From JBOGOC01 sp050747525 (GTDB lineage Bacteria > Acidobacteriota > Polarisedimenticolia > JACPZX01 > DASXTC01): a stretch of 6,398 nucleotides of DNA. The position numbers were made by a program, and so were the translations under genes. Positions 6,009 through 6,398 of the stretch are shown here, one piece after another. The notes below the pieces were generated by a model. The model saw only the letters and a list, made by a program, of their open reading frames with translations. It made no database searches and was not told the origin of the DNA. Location: assembly GCA_050747525.1 (NCBI GenBank), contig JBOGOC010000119.1, positions 1-6,398 on the forward strand. The letters run 5' to 3'. Every line of letters begins with the position of its first letter. Position 1 is the first letter of the stretch.

Positions 6009-6398
6009 CGCAGCTCCTTGAGGCGACGCAGCACCCGCGCCTCGTGCTCCGGCCCGAGGATCCGCCGCACCGCCAGCACCATCGTCTTGAGGTAATCGTG
6101 CAGGCCCGCCACCAGCGCGTCGCGCCGGTTGTCCCGCATCAGGTTGAGGTTGCGCAGGATCTGATCCTCGGGCAGGGCCCCGTCGCGCCCGGGGACGACG
6201 CGCGAGAAGAGCGCGGCATGCTGATCCCTGGCGTCGCGCAGGTGCTTCTCGAGGAGCTGCTCGGCGATCGGCCCGACTTCCTTGATGAGGTAGGCGCACA
6301 GCCCGGCGTAGACGTCGTTGTAGATGCGGAGGGTGGCCCGAATCTCGGCCGAAGAGTCCCCCGCCGGGACGTCGAGCGGAGCGCCCAGAGCCGCGGCC
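5993..6398 (-). CDS. C-terminal part of an unrecognised helical protein (5' end beyond window)
   Basis: The visible part is 134 residues, open at base 6398 and ending in a TGA at 5995-5993. I do not recognise the family. After an Ala/Pro-rich lead (about residues 1-17), the sequence is nearly all predicted helix and charged: EIRATLRIYNDVYAGLCAYL, then KEVGPIAEQLLEKHLRDARD, a short loop with PGRDGALPEDQILRNLNLMR, and finally DALVAGLHDYLKTMVLAVRR with ILGPEHEARVLRRLKEL. No membrane span, nucleotide-binding loop or metal site is visible. It may be the C-terminal helical domain of a longer regulatory or scaffold protein, whose named domain would lie upstream of the window; this is inference. Its last codons overlap the start of the 45-residue gene by 16 nt, so it is likely the upstream member of the same operon. 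Codon use matches its neighbours, and the frame has no stop or shift. Confidence 0.8.
   Translation of the reverse strand, partial: AAALGAPLDVPAGDSSAEIRATLRIYNDVYAGLCAYLIKEVGPIAEQLLEKHLRDARDQHAALFSRVVPGRDGALPEDQILRNLNLMRDNRRDALVAGLHDYLKTMVLAVRRILGPEHEARVLRRLKELRCSRT
6014..6019 (-). promoter_or_regulatory. Strong ribosome binding site of the small membrane protein gene
   Basis: AAGGAG on the minus strand, 5 nt before the ATG at 6008, inside the last codons of the upstream gene. It decides the short 45-residue reading over the longer open frame that begins at 6299. Confidence 0.75.

Noticed and set aside
4990..6021. 343-codon plus-strand open frame
   Set aside because: It is antisense to miaA and the small membrane protein gene; miaA motifs are unambiguous on the other strand.
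6009..6299. Longer reading of the small membrane protein from an ATG at 6299
   Set aside because: The added 97 residues are a low-complexity shadow of the upstream gene, and the AAGGAG site marks 6008 as the start.

Overview
The window is a stretch of a GC-rich (roughly two-thirds G+C) bacterial genome. Eight genes are packed head to tail on the minus strand, so transcription runs from high to low coordinates. Gaps between genes are at most 23 nt and several genes overlap, which suggests one long operon. I see no RNA gene, mobile element, CRISPR array, terminator or convincing promoter. The promoter probably lies beyond base 6398 or inside a coding region. The window begins inside the upstream-most gene and ends inside mutS2, so both end genes are partial.

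In transcription order the genes are: (1) the C-terminal 134 residues of an unrecognised, mostly helical protein (6398-5993); (2) a 45-residue single-span membrane protein with a strong ribosome binding site (6008-5871); (3) miaA, the tRNA dimethylallyltransferase (5847-4909); (4) hfq, the RNA chaperone (4909-4616); (5) an exported protein resembling the LPP20/FlgP-like group, coupled to hfq by an ATGA overlap (4619-3654); (6) a CDP-alcohol phosphatidyltransferase, probably pgsA (3637-3053); (7) an AI-2E/PerM-family multi-pass permease (3038-1917); (8) mutS2, starting at a GTG and running off the left edge (1912-1).

The neighbourhood mixes RNA metabolism (MiaA, Hfq), envelope biogenesis (the exported protein, phospholipid synthase, permease and small membrane protein) and DNA maintenance (MutS2). 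The miaA-hfq pair is known from many Gram-negative bacteria. The hfq, LPP20-like, CDP-alcohol phosphatidyltransferase, permease, mutS2 order is not the enterobacterial one, where hflX follows hfq. High GC, an Hfq of the NVQN...FKHAVSTI type and the gene order suggest an environmental Gram-negative lineage such as Acidobacteriota or a neighbouring phylum. That placement is a low-confidence inference.

Nothing here looks like a defence system, prophage or transferred island. The points most worth a second look are the uncharacterised exported protein tied to hfq, the small membrane protein ahead of miaA, the basic-ended Hfq tail, and the altered motifs in the MutS2 ATPase. Long open frames on the plus strand (up to 617 codons) are GC-rich antisense shadows of these genes.
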